Positions 5,903 to 6,582 of a stretch of DNA of 6,582 bases are shown here, in pieces. The position numbers and the translations under genes are program-made. The notes below the pieces were generated by a model, which was not told where the DNA came from, did not search any database, and was given only the letters and a program-made list of their open reading frames with translations. The DNA comes from CAZFQG01 sp964520785 (GTDB taxonomy: Bacteria; Planctomycetota; Planctomycetia; Pirellulales; Thermoguttaceae). The stretch is from assembly GCA_964520785.1 (NCBI GenBank), contig CAZFQG010000268.1:1-6582 (forward strand), written 5' to 3'. How positions within the stretch are numbered: the first letter of the stretch is position 1; each line of letters begins with the position of its first letter.

Positions 5903-6582
5903 TTTCCGCCGCAGAATCACTCGTTCTCCCTGCACTTCGACCAGGATATTCCCGGGAAATACGCGCTTACTCGATCCTTCCCGGCCGGAATCCGTCCCGA
6001 TCATTCCAGCCAAATCCTCCCAACAACGTAACGTCATGTTTTTCAGAGGCCATTCGTGTTTCCGCCAGGTTCGCGCGAGCAGTTCCCGTACCAGCAGAGT
6101 CTTCTGCGCCCGCAATACCCGCCGGTCAAGCGTTAGGCGATTCGAGGATTCCTCGACGATTGCCAGGTCTCGCAAGGATTCGGCCGAAGCCTCGACGAAT
6201 TCCTGCGTCTGGCCCGCCAGTTTGGCCAATCGGAGTAGTGCCTCGTCGGCACGGTCGTTGAGGTGTTCTCGCACGTAGGGAAGCAACTCATGGCGGATGC
6301 GGTTACGCGTGAACCTCGCGTCGGAGTTGCTGAGGTCCTCGCGAAAAGGTTGTGAAAGCGAGCGCAGGTACACGCGAATCTCCTCGCGACGGAAGTTCAA
6401 TAGCGGTCGGAGGAGGACCACCGCCGGGCCCAGGGGCCGGGCTCTCGGAATACCCGCCAAACCGCGAAGCCCCGTTCCGCGGAGAATCCGATGCATGAGC
6501 GTTTCCACCTGATCATCCCGGGTATGGCCGGCGACCAAGTACCGCGCGCCGGCAGTCTCCGCGGCGCGGCGGAGGAACGTGT
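5894..6582 (-). CDS. tilS: tRNA(Ile)-lysidine synthase, C-terminal part (N-terminus beyond right edge)
   Basis: TilS uses ATP and lysine to convert the wobble cytidine of the CAU-anticodon isoleucine tRNA to lysidine, so that it reads AUA. It acts in the cytosol. The visible 228 residues run from inside the ATPase domain to the stop. Landmarks in order: VAGHTRDDQVETLMHRILRG (the GHxxDDxxET block), GLRGLAGIP, LLRPLL, and EDLSNSDARFTRNRIRHELL (matching the family's D.SN.d..y.RNriR..llP block), followed by a helical region and a short beta-rich tail. The frame stays open to the right edge, so the SGGxDS PP-loop and true start lie outside. The protein ends soon after the substrate-binding region and appears to lack the extra C-terminal domain of the long E. 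coli-type enzyme, like shorter TilS forms. It is convergent with the OmpA-like gene and functionally unrelated to it. Confidence 0.9.
   Translation of the reverse strand, partial: TFLRRAAETAGARYLVAGHTRDDQVETLMHRILRGTGLRGLAGIPRARPLGPAVVLLRPLLNFRREEIRVYLRSLSQPFREDLSNSDARFTRNRIRHELLPYVREHLNDRADEALLRLAKLAGQTQEFVEASAESLRDLAIVEESSNRLTLDRRVLRAQKTLLVRELLARTWRKHEWPLKNMTLRCWEDLAGMIGTDSGREGSSKRVFPGNILVEVQGERVILRRKEE

Overview
The window looks like chromosomal DNA from a GC-rich Gram-negative-type bacterium, most plausibly a member of the Planctomycetota or a nearby lineage. This is inference from gene content: a lipoprotein made of 'ITDAGL'-type leucine-rich repeats, a secreted multi-module GH99/WbsX-like protein with beta-sandwich accessory modules, and a coiled-coil OmpA-like lipoprotein. 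No rRNA or other taxonomic marker is present to settle it.

Layout. (1) Bases 1-163, minus strand: the C-terminal part of an IS4/IS1634-type transposase, cut off at its 5' side and running off the left edge. (2) Bases 164-370: intergenic DNA with a plausible sigma70-like promoter. (3) Three plus-strand genes that probably form one transcription unit: an LRR lipoprotein (371-1666), slyX (1714-1929), and a large secreted GH99/WbsX-like protein (1951-4733). The last is interrupted by a single-base frameshift in a C-run at 4547-4550, near its 3' end. (4) Bases 4734-5052: intergenic DNA with a hairpin, a 10-bp direct repeat, a good candidate promoter and a long GC-rich leader. (5) 5053-5868, plus strand: an OmpA-like lipoprotein with a long coiled coil. 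(6) 5894-6582, minus strand: the C-terminal two thirds of tilS, convergent with the OmpA-like gene and running off the right edge.

How the genes may work together. The LRR lipoprotein, the GH99-like protein and the OmpA-like protein all carry export signals, so most of the window's coding capacity is directed to the cell envelope or beyond. The GH99-like protein is probably a glycan-active enzyme with three accessory modules; the first and last are homologous and flank the catalytic domain. SlyX is a small predicted cytosolic coiled coil and does not obviously fit its neighbours. TilS is a tRNA-modification housekeeping gene unrelated to the rest.

I see no CRISPR array, tRNA, rRNA, phage module or recognisable defence system. 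The points most worth a second look are the frameshift, the sandwich architecture of the GH99-like protein, and the OmpA-like domain that lacks the usual peptidoglycan-binding aspartate.
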